A DNA stretch of 64,000 bases from an uncultured Lachnospiraceae bacterium. Its GTDB lineage: Bacteria > Bacillota > Clostridia > Lachnospirales > Lachnospiraceae. Positions 34,562 through 42,936 of the stretch are shown here, piece by piece; within the stretch, counting starts at the first letter, position 1; the number at the start of each line of letters is the position of its first letter. Location: contig CAJUFQ010000013.1 of NCBI GenBank assembly GCA_910585625.1, positions 1 to 64,000 on the forward strand, in the 5' to 3' direction. The notes under the pieces are model-generated. The model saw only the letters and a program-made list of their open reading frames with translations, was not told where the DNA came from and searched no databases. Made by a program: the position numbers and the translations under genes.

Positions 34562-35755
34562 TTATTCCGGCTTGCCAGACTGCCGCGACATATAATCTGC
34601 CACCGTGTGGACGTCTTTGTCGCCCCTTCCGGAAAGGCAGATAATCATGATTTCATCTTCTTTCATTTTCTTCGCCTGCTTTTTCGCGTATGCGATGGCG
34701 TGCGCGCTCTCAATCGCCGGTATGATGCCCTCCAGCCTGCAAAGTTCCTGCAGGGCGTCCATTGCTTCTGCATCCGTAATAGAGACATATTCCGCCCTGC
34801 CGCTGTCTTTAAGGTAAGCATGTTCCGGCCCCACGCCAGGATAATCCAAGCCTGCCGATATGGAATGGGCAACCTGGATATTCCCAGCTCCATCCTGCAG
34901 GAGATATGAACGCATCCCATGGAACGTCCCCGGCTTGCCGACCGCCATAGCGCTTGCGTGCTTCCCAGTCTCAATACCCAATCCTGCCGCCTCCACGCCA
35001 ATCAGCTTTACCGACGGCTCTGCGATAAAATCCGCAAACATGCCGATAGAATTGGAGCCGCCGCCTACACATGCCATCACCACATCTGGCAGCCTTCCCT
35101 CCGTCTTAAGAATCTGTTTCTTGCTCTCCCTGCTGATGATGCTTTGGAACTCTTTCACCATTTTGGGATAAGGGTATGGCCCTACAGCAGATCCAATCAC
35201 ATAGAATGTATCCTCTGCCGTCTTCGCCCAGGTGCGGATTGCTTCATTCGTGGCGTCTTTCAATGTACGGCTGCCCGATGTCACACATTCGACAGCTGTG
35301 CCCAGCATTTCCATACGGACTACATTTAATTCCTGCCTCCGCATATCCTCCTCCCCCATATAGACTGTACACTCCATGCCAAAGAGCGCAGCCCCGGTCG
35401 CTGTCGCCACGCCATGCTGCCCAGCCCCGGTCTCAGCAATCACTTTCTTCCTGCCCATTCTCTTTGCCAGCAGAAGCTGACCAATCACATTATTAATCTT
35501 GTGCGCCCCGGTATGGTTCAGATCCTCGCGTTTGAGGTAAATTTTCGTGCCGTACTCCTGGCTGAGGTTTTCCGCAAAATAGAGGGGCGTCTCCCTTCCC
35601 ACATACTGCCTCATGTAATAATCATACTCCTTCAAGAATCCTTCCTCATGGATAGCTTCCTCATAAGCCGCATCTAGTTCTTCCAACGTATTCATCAAGG
35701 ACTCTGGCACAAACTGGCCGCCAAACTCACCATAATATCTCTCACTTTTTCTCAT
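34562..35755 (-). CDS. trpB: Tryptophan synthase beta chain
   Basis: The PLP-dependent beta subunit condenses indole with serine to give tryptophan. The 397-residue protein has the PLP lysine in HTGAHKINN (about residue 85), the catalytic glutamate in AETGAGQHG, and the phosphate-binding GGGSNSIGMF. Sequence features match the main TrpB1 class that works with TrpA. GGTGAGGAAAG lies before the ATG. It is 30 bases after trpF. Confidence 0.97.
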   Translation of the reverse strand: MRKSERYYGEFGGQFVPESLMNTLEELDAAYEEAIHEEGFLKEYDYYMRQYVGRETPLYFAENLSQEYGTKIYLKREDLNHTGAHKINNVIGQLLLAKRMGRKKVIAETGAGQHGVATATGAALFGMECTVYMGEEDMRRQELNVVRMEMLGTAVECVTSGSRTLKDATNEAIRTWAKTAEDTFYVIGSAVGPYPYPKMVKEFQSIISRESKKQILKTEGRLPDVVMACVGGGSNSIGMFADFIAEPSVKLIGVEAAGLGIETGKHASAMAVGKPGTFHGMRSYLLQDGAGNIQVAHSISAGLDYPGVGPEHAYLKDSGRAEYVSITDAEAMDALQELCRLEGIIPAIESAHAIAYAKKQAKKMKEDEIMIICLSGRGDKDVHTVADYMSRQSGKPE

Positions 35756-35785
35756 CTTTCCTCACCTTTCCTGCAACTTCTGTCG

Positions 35786-36478
35786 TTAACACTTTCCCTT
35801 GCTCATGCAATTCCTGTCGCTAACCTCTACGCCAGCCCCGGCATCTCTTGCCGCCTTTGCATATTCCGCCACCAACGCCTGCTCTTTTCCCTGCGTCCCT
35901 TCCACGCTCGAGCTGACGTCCACTACATCTGGTTGGAACATGCGGACTGCCTTTCCTACATTCTGGGAATCAAGCCCTCCGGCAAGGATGAATTTCTTTC
36001 CGGCAAACACGGTGACTTTCATCTTATCCAAAATACCCAGGCTACCCTCCCAGTCAAAAGTCCTGCCGCTTCCCGACGCCCCTGCGTCAATCACATACCC
36101 CGCAATCTTGGGATGCCGTTCAGCGCTCTTCAAATCCTCAGGCTTTTGCAGATTATAGGCCCGCCAGATTGGGATAAGACACTTCCTTAGGACTTCCTCT
36201 GACAATTCTCCATGAATCTGTAAGATATCAAATCCTGCCTCCGCAATTCGCCTTGCCACCCCCACTCCCGGGCTTACAGTCACAGCGACCCGCTTGATTT
36301 TTTTATCCAGAAGCCTGCAGATCTGCTCTGCCTGAGAGAAGCTCACATTCCGCTTACTTTTTTCCCAGAATACAAACCCCGCATACTCTGCCTGGATTTC
36401 ATTGAGGTAAACAGCTTCCTTCAACCTCGTGATTCCGCAAATTTTGATTTCCGGCCTCCCTCTCCCATACGCTTTCAT
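35786..36478 (-). CDS. trpF: Phosphoribosylanthranilate isomerase
   Basis: TrpF carries out the Amadori rearrangement of phosphoribosylanthranilate. The 230-residue barrel has KICGITR with the catalytic cysteine, QIHGE, VIDAGASGSGRTFDW with the catalytic aspartate, and FILAGGLDSQNV. It is slightly longer than the usual 200 residues because of a C-terminal extension of about 20 residues. The ATG at 36478 lies two bases past the trpC stop; a GTG at 36484 would overlap that stop in a GTGA arrangement and has better spacing from AAGGAGG, so either start is possible. Confidence 0.93.
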   Translation of the reverse strand: MKAYGRGRPEIKICGITRLKEAVYLNEIQAEYAGFVFWEKSKRNVSFSQAEQICRLLDKKIKRVAVTVSPGVGVARRIAEAGFDILQIHGELSEEVLRKCLIPIWRAYNLQKPEDLKSAERHPKIAGYVIDAGASGSGRTFDWEGSLGILDKMKVTVFAGKKFILAGGLDSQNVGKAVRMFQPDVVDVSSSVEGTQGKEQALVAEYAKAARDAGAGVEVSDRNCMSKGKC

Positions 36479-36480
36479 CC

Positions 36481-37263
36481 TCACAGCGATTTCCACCTCC
36501 TTGCCAACTCCCTGGGGTTCTCTGCTTCCATCAACGCCCTTCCGACCAAACATGCGTCCACACGGCAATCCTTTACGAATTTTATATCCCTATCGCTGGC
36601 AATGCCGCTCTCTGCCACAAAAACTTTATCCTCCGGCGTCATTACTGACAGGCGCTTCGTAACCTCCAAATGAATGGTGAAATCGCGAAGGTCACGGTTG
36701 TTTGCGCCAATAATTCCGACGTCCAATTTTAAGGCGCGTTCCATTTCCCGTTCGTCATGAACCTCCACCAACGCGTCCATGCCAAGCCCCTTCGCCAGCT
36801 GATAGAAGTCCCGCATCTGCACATCGTCCAAAATAGCCGCTATCAGGAGGACCGCGTCCGCGCCGATTGCCCGCGCTTCATAAAACTGGTAGTCCTCTAT
36901 CATGAAATCTTTGCGGATAATCGGCAGCGGCGTCATCTTCCGGATTTCCCTGATACAGTCCGCGCTGCCTTTGAAATAATCTTCCTCCGTCAGGCAGGAA
37001 ATCGCGTCCACTGACCGATTGTACGCTTCTATTCGTTCCCCCAGGCTTATCTTACTCACAATCGTCCCCAAGCTTGGGGATGCTTGCTTGAACTCCCCGA
37101 TAATGGAAAGCCCGGGTTTTGCCAATGCCTGGTAAAAAGACGGATGCTTAGGTTCTTTTTGCATCATCTCTTCGGCAAGCCTGCGCATTTGGGGTTCGCT
37201 GGTTACCGCCTTGTGTCGGTGCAACCGCCGTTTTTTATCTTCCAAAATCTTTTCTAATATCAT
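36481..37263 (-). CDS. trpC: Indole-3-glycerol phosphate synthase
   Basis: TrpC closes the indole ring by decarboxylation of CdRP. The 260-residue protein has GEFKQASPSLGTI (substrate lysine), RKDFMIEDYQ, AVLLIAA, LVEVHDEREM with the catalytic glutamate, NNRDL and VAESGI, all expected. AGGAGG lies upstream of the ATG. A gap of 122 bases holding a repeat element separates it from trpG, at the place where trpD is usually found. Confidence 0.97.
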   Translation of the reverse strand: MILEKILEDKKRRLHRHKAVTSEPQMRRLAEEMMQKEPKHPSFYQALAKPGLSIIGEFKQASPSLGTIVSKISLGERIEAYNRSVDAISCLTEEDYFKGSADCIREIRKMTPLPIIRKDFMIEDYQFYEARAIGADAVLLIAAILDDVQMRDFYQLAKGLGMDALVEVHDEREMERALKLDVGIIGANNRDLRDFTIHLEVTKRLSVMTPEDKVFVAESGIASDRDIKFVKDCRVDACLVGRALMEAENPRELARRWKSL

Positions 37264-37296
37264 AAATGCCTCCTTTTAATTTCTGAGTCTCCCCAA

Positions 37297-37376
37297 GACA
37301 CTTTTCGTGCAAGATTCCTATGCCGCCAAGGCAGCAAGACCCTTGGGCGCCAAAATATCTGTTAATAAAAAGCAGG
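37297..37376. repeat. Dispersed intergenic element, composite copy in the trpG-trpC gap
   Basis: The left half (CACTTTTCGTGCAAGATTCC) resembles the copies before trpE and metK. The right half (GCAAGACCCTTGG, then CAAAATATCTGTTAATAAAA) resembles block C at 19836-19872. The presence of both halves in one copy links the two sets of repeats. The copy also contains a GCCGCCAAGGC hairpin. Confidence 0.5.
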
Positions 37377-37385
37377 AATCTCAAA

Positions 37386-37955
37386 TCAGACGGTTCCGTT
37401 AACAAAATTATCTATCATGCGTTTCCCATATTCTGTATAAACAGACTCGGGATGGAATTGCAGCCCGACCACCGGATATTCCTTATGGCGCATTGCCATA
37501 ATCTCCCCATCCCCAGTCCGCGCCAGCACTCTTAGGCAAGCTGGCAGATTCGCTTCCTGCACGGCAAGGGAATGGTAGCGGGCCGCCTTAACCGGCGAAT
37601 CAATCCCAGAAAAAATGCTCTCGCCATTATGCTCAATCACAGACTGCCTGCCGTGGCACAGCTCCATTGCATAGCTGACTGTCCCTCCCAAGGCTTCCCC
37701 GATGCACTGATGCCCCAGGCAGATACCAAGGATAGGCGTCTTATCCAGAAATTCTTTTACTGCCTCTATACATACCCCAGCATCCTTGGGATTTTTGGGC
37801 CCCGGCGAGAGCACGATCCGTTGCGGGTTTAACGCCCGGATTTCCTTAACTGTAATCTTGTCATTGCGGATTACTCTAATGTCTTCCGTAAAAATCCCTA
37901 TATATTGGTATAAGTTATAAGTAAAAGAATCATAGTTATCAATCAAAAGTATCAT
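37386..37955 (-). CDS. trpG: Anthranilate synthase glutamine amidotransferase component
   Basis: TrpG supplies ammonia from glutamine to TrpE. The 189-residue class I amidotransferase has LLIDNYDSFTYNLYQY, VLSPGPKNPKDAG, the nucleophile in ILGICLGHQ and the His/Glu pair in LQFHPESV. In some Firmicutes this subunit is shared with para-aminobenzoate synthesis; no pab gene is present here. ATG 37955 has AGGAGGGAAGAA upstream. The gap to trpE is 37 bases. Confidence 0.95.
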   Translation of the reverse strand: MILLIDNYDSFTYNLYQYIGIFTEDIRVIRNDKITVKEIRALNPQRIVLSPGPKNPKDAGVCIEAVKEFLDKTPILGICLGHQCIGEALGGTVSYAMELCHGRQSVIEHNGESIFSGIDSPVKAARYHSLAVQEANLPACLRVLARTGDGEIMAMRHKEYPVVGLQFHPESVYTEYGKRMIDNFVNGTV

Positions 37956-37992
37956 TTCTTCCCTCCTACGTCTCTCCTCCAGCATCCATTCT

Positions 37993-39402
37993 TCACAAGC
38001 TTTCCTCATTCACCAGCGTTTTGGCCAACGCCATTACCTTGCTGCAGCACTCCTGGTATTCCAGTTCCGGCTGGGAATCCGCCACAATCCCCGCGCCTGC
38101 TTGCAGATAAACTTTATTTCCCTTTTTTATCATCGTGCGGATTGTGATGCAGAAATCCATGTCCCCGCCGAAATCTACATAACCGGCAGCCCCACCGTAC
38201 AGTCCCCTCCTATATTCCTCCAGCTCGTCAATAATCTGCATGGCACGGATTTTGGGGGCGCCGCTTAACGTCCCTGCCGGTAGGAACGACGCCGCAATAT
38301 CCAGCGGATGGAACGTGCCTTTCTTCTGCCCTTCCACCATGGAGACGATATGCATCACATGCGAATAATTCTGGACTTGCATGAACTGCGTGACTTTTAC
38401 CGTACCGAAATCGGAAACTCTCCCCATATCGTTTCTGGCCAAATCCACCAGCATCACATGCTCGGCACGCTCCTTCTCATCCCTGAGCAGCTCCTGTTTC
38501 AGATATTCATCCTCTGCCGCATCCCTGCCACGCTTTCTGGTTCCTGCGATAGGGCAGGTAAATACCTTGCCGCCTTTCTGTTTTATCAGCATTTCGGGAG
38601 AACTTCCAATCACCTCAAAATCCCCAAAGTTGAAATAATACAGATATGGAGATGGATTCAGTTCCCGCAATTCTTTATACAGCTCAAATCCTTCCCGTTC
38701 CGTTTCGACTGTCCACCTCTGAGAAAGCACGGCCTGAAAAATATGGCCCTCCCGGATGTAGTCTTTTATCTTTTCCACTTTGCCTGTATACGCCTCCAGA
38801 GAATCAGACTTTCTGATAACCCTACCTTCATGGGCCGCTTTCCTTTTGCCTGGTTTCTCTCCCTCGCCTCTTGCCTCCTTTATCATCGCATCCGCCTTTG
38901 CCAACGCCCGCTCTCTGCCTTCTATGCTGTCCGCTTCCAGTACCACGGCTGTCAATGTCTCTGCCACATGGTCGACTACAATGAATTCCGTCATCAGCAT
39001 CATCTGGATTGTCTCAATGCCAATCTCATCCGGGTTACCGTCCGGCAGATCCTCTGTATAGCGCACAAAATCATATCCCAGGTTCCCTACCAGCCCGCCG
39101 CTGAACTTTATGCCGTCCGTATCTCTTCGGATTTCAAATTCATCGTAATACTGCTTCAGCCGTTCCAATGGATTCCCTTCTCTTACCTCTTCTCCTGATT
39201 CCCGCCGGATTACCAGCGCGTTCCCCCGGGAAGTGATAATCTCTTTTGGCTCTGCGCCAAACAATGTATAGCGGTCATAATCCTTATCATAGCTTTCCAG
39301 AAGAAACCCTTGTTTCTTCGCTGCAAAATTCTCATACATTTTAACTGATGATTCATGGACAATGCTCACTGTCCGTTTATAAACTCTCCATATACGTCTC
39401 AT
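37993..39402 (-). CDS. trpE: Anthranilate synthase component I
   Basis: TrpE converts chorismate to anthranilate and is the feedback-inhibited first enzyme. Within its 469 residues the N-terminal tryptophan-binding region has the LLESYDKDYDRYTLFG segment (the LLES motif of feedback-sensitive enzymes), and the C-terminal chorismate-binding domain has FQAVLSQRW, GSSPEMLI, PIAGTRKRG, LVDLARNDMGRV and PAGTLSGAPKIRAM. ATG 39402 is chosen for AAAGGAG upstream. Expression is controlled by the T-box leader that precedes it. Confidence 0.96.
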   Translation of the reverse strand: MRRIWRVYKRTVSIVHESSVKMYENFAAKKQGFLLESYDKDYDRYTLFGAEPKEIITSRGNALVIRRESGEEVREGNPLERLKQYYDEFEIRRDTDGIKFSGGLVGNLGYDFVRYTEDLPDGNPDEIGIETIQMMLMTEFIVVDHVAETLTAVVLEADSIEGRERALAKADAMIKEARGEGEKPGKRKAAHEGRVIRKSDSLEAYTGKVEKIKDYIREGHIFQAVLSQRWTVETEREGFELYKELRELNPSPYLYYFNFGDFEVIGSSPEMLIKQKGGKVFTCPIAGTRKRGRDAAEDEYLKQELLRDEKERAEHVMLVDLARNDMGRVSDFGTVKVTQFMQVQNYSHVMHIVSMVEGQKKGTFHPLDIAASFLPAGTLSGAPKIRAMQIIDELEEYRRGLYGGAAGYVDFGGDMDFCITIRTMIKKGNKVYLQAGAGIVADSQPELEYQECCSKVMALAKTLVNEESL

Positions 39403-39477
39403 TCCCAATCTCCTTTCTACACGCATCATCCGATTACACGTGTGTGCATACAGTTTTTATTCTTTGGGAAGCACATT

Positions 39478-39520
39478 CACACTTTTGCATGACAAGGCCT
39501 TCTAAAAGCCAGAAAAAAAA
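39478..39520 (-). repeat. Dispersed intergenic element, copy 3 (between the T-box and trpE)
   Basis: On the minus strand the run of eight T of the T-box terminator passes directly into CTGGCTTTTAGAAGGCCTTG and then the inverted repeat CATGC/GTGTG. Order and spacing match the copies before metK and amt. Confidence 0.55.
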
Positions 39521-39874
39521 TCCCTGGCAAAAGCTTTACAGCTCTTGCCAGGGACGATATGTGGTCGTGGTGCCACCCTGCTTCATTACAGAACTGGATA
39601 TTGCCGGCGAGATAACCATACTATTTTCCCAAAACAAAAAGCGGATACTCCAAATCAGAAATATCCGCCACCAATTCTATAACCTTAATCCGATACACAT
39701 GATATCTTACCCCTATAACGTGAGGACACGGCATCCGCTACTATCATTTCGCTTTGCATCTAACAAATCCATTCCCATAAAACTTTCCTGTTACCTTCCA
39801 CCAACCGGCAACTCTCTGTGAAGAACCTTTCTATGGTACTACTTTTGCTCATCGATTTTGTTTATTCTTTAATT
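39521..39874 (-). promoter_or_regulatory. T-box leader sensing tRNA-Trp, upstream of trpE
   Basis: On the minus strand the leader contains the stem I signature AGAGAGTTGCCGGTTGGTGG, then GGGAATGGATTTG whose TGG (39769-39771) fits the specifier codon for tryptophan. The T-box sequence AGGGTGGCACCACG (within 39563-39580) follows, and a strong terminator (TCCCTGGCAAGAGC with its complement, 39521-39555) ends in eight T. The TGGC in the T-box would pair with GCCA, so the discriminator base is G, as in tRNA-Trp. Uncharged tRNA-Trp should stabilise the antiterminator and switch on the trp operon. The specifier was placed by position, not by folding. Confidence 0.9.
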
Positions 39875-39880
39875 ATATGC

Positions 39881-39909
39881 AGTTTAGCACAGCAACGTAA
39901 CACTGTCAA
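39881..39909 (-). promoter_or_regulatory. trp operon promoter
   Basis: On the minus strand a consensus TTGACA (39904-39909) is 17 bases before TAAACT (39881-39886). Transcription would begin near 39874, at the 5' end of the T-box leader. Confidence 0.75.
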
Positions 39910-39961
39910 GTATTTTTTATCATTCTTCAATCCTGCACTGATGAGATTATATTTATTCAAA

Positions 39962-42907
39962 TTATTTTGTCCGTATATGCTTCTTGCCTGACCAGTCTGA
40001 GTACAATGCCTTACGCTTGCCATTCACTTTTACCGTTTTATAAGTCCGGATCCTGATGAAGTAAACCTTCTTCGCCTTAAGTCCAGACACTTCTTTCCTG
40101 ACAGTGGTATGTTTCTTTATTGTTACGGTCTTTGCCGTCTTTCCTTTAAAATTCTTCGTCAAACAATATTGTATCTGGTAGCCGCTAATCTGAGACGCCT
40201 GCCTCTTCCATATAGCCCGGAACCCCTTAGATTTTGCTGAGACTTTACTCAGACTGCACCCCTTCGGCCTGATGGTAAAGCTCTTTGCCGCTTTTCCGCT
40301 GTAATCGCCTTTGAACGTTACGGTCACTGCATATACGCCTGGGTTTTTCCTTCCTTTTGCATAGGATACCTGATAATCAGCGCCTGCAGACAATTTCCTG
40401 CCCTTTATGTCTTTCACAGACACAGACGGCTTCCTCACTTTGCCGTTGAAAACATAATCTGCCTGATTGAGCGTGACCTTATCCACACGGTAAATAAGGC
40501 TCTTGTCCCGGGAATGTGCGCAGACACTGCAGACTCGCTGCCGGCTTCCATCCGTTTTCAGCGTTGCCGCAACCTTCTTCTCTGCATACTTATGCCCTAG
40601 TGACGGAATTTCTTCTGTGTAACTTTTCCCACAGATGCAAGTATGAACCTTCCTTCCGTTTTCTTCACAGCTTGCTTCCTTCGTCACTTCCTCCTGATAA
40701 GCATGGATATGTTCCTCTGGCTCTGTTGGCTTCCCTGGTTCTTCTGGTTCTGTTGGTTCCCCCGGCTTCCCTGGTTCCTCTGGCTCTGTTGGCTCCCCTG
40801 GTTCTTCTGGTTCTGTTGGTTCCCCCGGCTTCCCTGGTTCCTCTGGCTCTGTTGGCTCCCCTGGTTCCTCTGGCTCTGTTGGCTCCCCCGGCTTCCCTGG
40901 TTCTTCCGGCTTCCCTGGTCCCTCTGGCTCTGTTGGCTCCCCTGGTTCCTCGGGTTCTGTCGGCTTACCGGTTGCAGGAATCGTTTGCTGTTCCTTTAAT
41001 ACTTTATTACAAACACTGCAGTGGCTTCCCTCCGTCTTTCCCTCTGTTGTCTCTGTTGGTTCTACTGCCTCGTCAATTACTTCCCGATGGCCCAACGCCG
41101 GAATCTCCTCTGTATAGTATTGCCCACAGCTGCATGTGTAAGTCTTCCATCCGCTTTCTGTACAGTTTGCATTCTTCGTGATTTCCTCCTGATAAGCATG
41201 GGTATGCTCCCCAGGCTCTGTCGGTTTGTCTGGTTCCGCAGGATCCTGGTCATAAAATATGATTCGCCGTTCCGCCAGCACTTTGCTGCTCAACGCCTTC
41301 ACATCAGCCACAGTGACTAACTCATCCTCACAATACTCCGAACAAAACAAAAATGTATAAGCCCCTGGCTGAACTTCCGCAAACGCCTCCATATGATATT
41401 TGCCTGCTTCTTCTGCCGGAAAGAGGGCAATCAACGGAGACCAGTCCATCTTATCCAAAACGTCCGGGTCGTCAGATTCCCAATATTCACTCTTGACAGC
41501 AACTACATACCCCATGTCATAAAATACATTTTCTTCCACGGCGTCATTACTGTATTTTTCCCCTTTGCCATCATACCAGGCAAGTTCAAAACATGCGTCC
41601 TCACCAAACCTAAAACTGCCTTCGGCTTCCTGCGCTTTCCTCAAATCAATTTTCTCTGGTGCAGAAAGAACTTCTATCTTGCTGACGCTGATACCATCTG
41701 TCAGCGCCCTGTCCGCCGTCCATACGCCGTTGCCGAACAGAAGGCTGTAACCGCTGTCAATATTTTGCTGCGCCAACACAAAATTGCTTTCCACTGACGC
41801 TCCCGGGTTCGTGATAATGTATGATTTTCCTGCATTGAGGGCTCCCGGGAACAAGCGGTCTTTCGTCTGGAACTGTGTTGTCCCGCTGACAGTACCTTCT
41901 ATCGCCACAGATCCTTCCTGGTTTACGACAAGCTTTGCCCGCTCTTGTGTGTCGTCCTCTGCCCCGGCAAAATTCCCGGTAATCACAACATCCCCCAGCT
42001 CGTTAAGGTTCAGGCATGAACCGCTTGTGAGCGTGACATTTTTTAAGTCGGCTTCTTTCAGCGTGAGGCAGGCACCTTCTCGCAAAATAAGGCTGCCCAC
42101 ATGTTGCACGCTTGCCCCTTCCAGGGCGCTCATATGAAGCGTCATGGTCGTATTATCATTGCCATGAATTTCTTTCACCTTCGCATAGCTGTTTATCCCT
42201 CCCGAAACAAAAATTTCGGACTGGCTGTTCAAGGACGCGTCAACGCTCCCCCGGACGGTCGCCCCGGCATCCAGATTCAGCACGGCGTCCTCCTGATAAG
42301 GTGAATAATTGTCGGTTTCTGTCCCATGCCCCAGATATATTGCCTGGAACATCGTCTTATCATTAGAATTCCTCACAGTCAGCGACGCGTTTACGCCATT
42401 TTCCGTCCCAGGATACCCCCCGGCATATACGGTCGGGAGCAATTCCGGCTCTGTGCCTGTGAGCGAATCGTCCCCTCCCTTGCGGTAAGTGGCCACATTG
42501 TCTAAAACCAGGCTGTGTCCGGCAAGAAAAATCTCCCTGTGCGGAATACTTCCCAGCCCATTGCTGGAAGTAAATTCTAATCCTATGTCCTGAAAACAGA
42601 TTCCATCTCCCTCCAGCTGGATTGGGCCTCGGAAACAAAGCTTGCTGTCCCCGACTCCCCGGATCAGGGTGTCGGCCGGAAACATGACCGGGCGCATCCT
42701 TCCATTATCCTCTGCCCCGACATCGACTGTGAGTGTCCCATTCACGGTAATCGGACTTTGGTGATTATTTAAAGCCTCCTTGAATGCAGCTTCCGATGTG
42801 ACCGTGACCCCCTCCTGCCCTTCGGCAGACACTGCAAATGGCAGGCTGCCAGCCAACATCGCCGCTGCCAGCAAGATACATAAATACTGTTTTATTCGTC
42901 CTCTCAT
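39962..42907 (-). CDS. Secreted repeat protein of unknown function
   Basis: The 981-residue protein has a signal peptide (IKQYLCILLAAAMLAGSLPF). Residues about 40-420 look like a right-handed beta-helix (repeated LxLxxAxV strands, for example ASLTVRNSND, AVLNLDAGATVRGSVDASL), followed by an Ig-like region. Then come three cysteine modules of the type TCSCGQYYTEEIPALGH, in which paired cysteines and a histidine may bind metal. The modules flank a proline/glutamate repeat of TEPEEPG and KPGEP units (about 655-737). The C-terminus is a lysine-rich Ig/Fn3-like pair as in the PI-PLC-like protein. It is probably wall-associated; no enzyme active site is recognised. ATG 42907 has GGAGGAGG upstream. 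It follows dgt by 29 bases. Confidence 0.8.
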   Translation of the reverse strand: MRGRIKQYLCILLAAAMLAGSLPFAVSAEGQEGVTVTSEAAFKEALNNHQSPITVNGTLTVDVGAEDNGRMRPVMFPADTLIRGVGDSKLCFRGPIQLEGDGICFQDIGLEFTSSNGLGSIPHREIFLAGHSLVLDNVATYRKGGDDSLTGTEPELLPTVYAGGYPGTENGVNASLTVRNSNDKTMFQAIYLGHGTETDNYSPYQEDAVLNLDAGATVRGSVDASLNSQSEIFVSGGINSYAKVKEIHGNDNTTMTLHMSALEGASVQHVGSLILREGACLTLKEADLKNVTLTSGSCLNLNELGDVVITGNFAGAEDDTQERAKLVVNQEGSVAIEGTVSGTTQFQTKDRLFPGALNAGKSYIITNPGASVESNFVLAQQNIDSGYSLLFGNGVWTADRALTDGISVSKIEVLSAPEKIDLRKAQEAEGSFRFGEDACFELAWYDGKGEKYSNDAVEENVFYDMGYVVAVKSEYWESDDPDVLDKMDWSPLIALFPAEEAGKYHMEAFAEVQPGAYTFLFCSEYCEDELVTVADVKALSSKVLAERRIIFYDQDPAEPDKPTEPGEHTHAYQEEITKNANCTESGWKTYTCSCGQYYTEEIPALGHREVIDEAVEPTETTEGKTEGSHCSVCNKVLKEQQTIPATGKPTEPEEPGEPTEPEGPGKPEEPGKPGEPTEPEEPGEPTEPEEPGKPGEPTEPEEPGEPTEPEEPGKPGEPTEPEEPGKPTEPEEHIHAYQEEVTKEASCEENGRKVHTCICGKSYTEEIPSLGHKYAEKKVAATLKTDGSRQRVCSVCAHSRDKSLIYRVDKVTLNQADYVFNGKVRKPSVSVKDIKGRKLSAGADYQVSYAKGRKNPGVYAVTVTFKGDYSGKAAKSFTIRPKGCSLSKVSAKSKGFRAIWKRQASQISGYQIQYCLTKNFKGKTAKTVTIKKHTTVRKEVSGLKAKKVYFIRIRTYKTVKVNGKRKALYSDWSGKKHIRTK
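40722..40966 (-). repeat. In-frame tandem repeat coding for TEPEEPG/KPGEP units
   Basis: Units of 9 to 21 bases such as GGTTCTTCTGGTTCTGTTGG (plus strand) recur about twelve times. They encode an acidic proline-rich spacer between cysteine modules. Near-identical units at the DNA level suggest recent expansion. Confidence 0.85.
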
Positions 42908-42936
42908 CCGTCCTCCTCCTTCTCCTTTCATGCCGG

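Noticed and set aside
38308..39198. Plus-strand open frame of 296 codons opposite trpE
   Set aside because: It is a shadow of a well-conserved gene with no domain or ribosome-binding site of its own.
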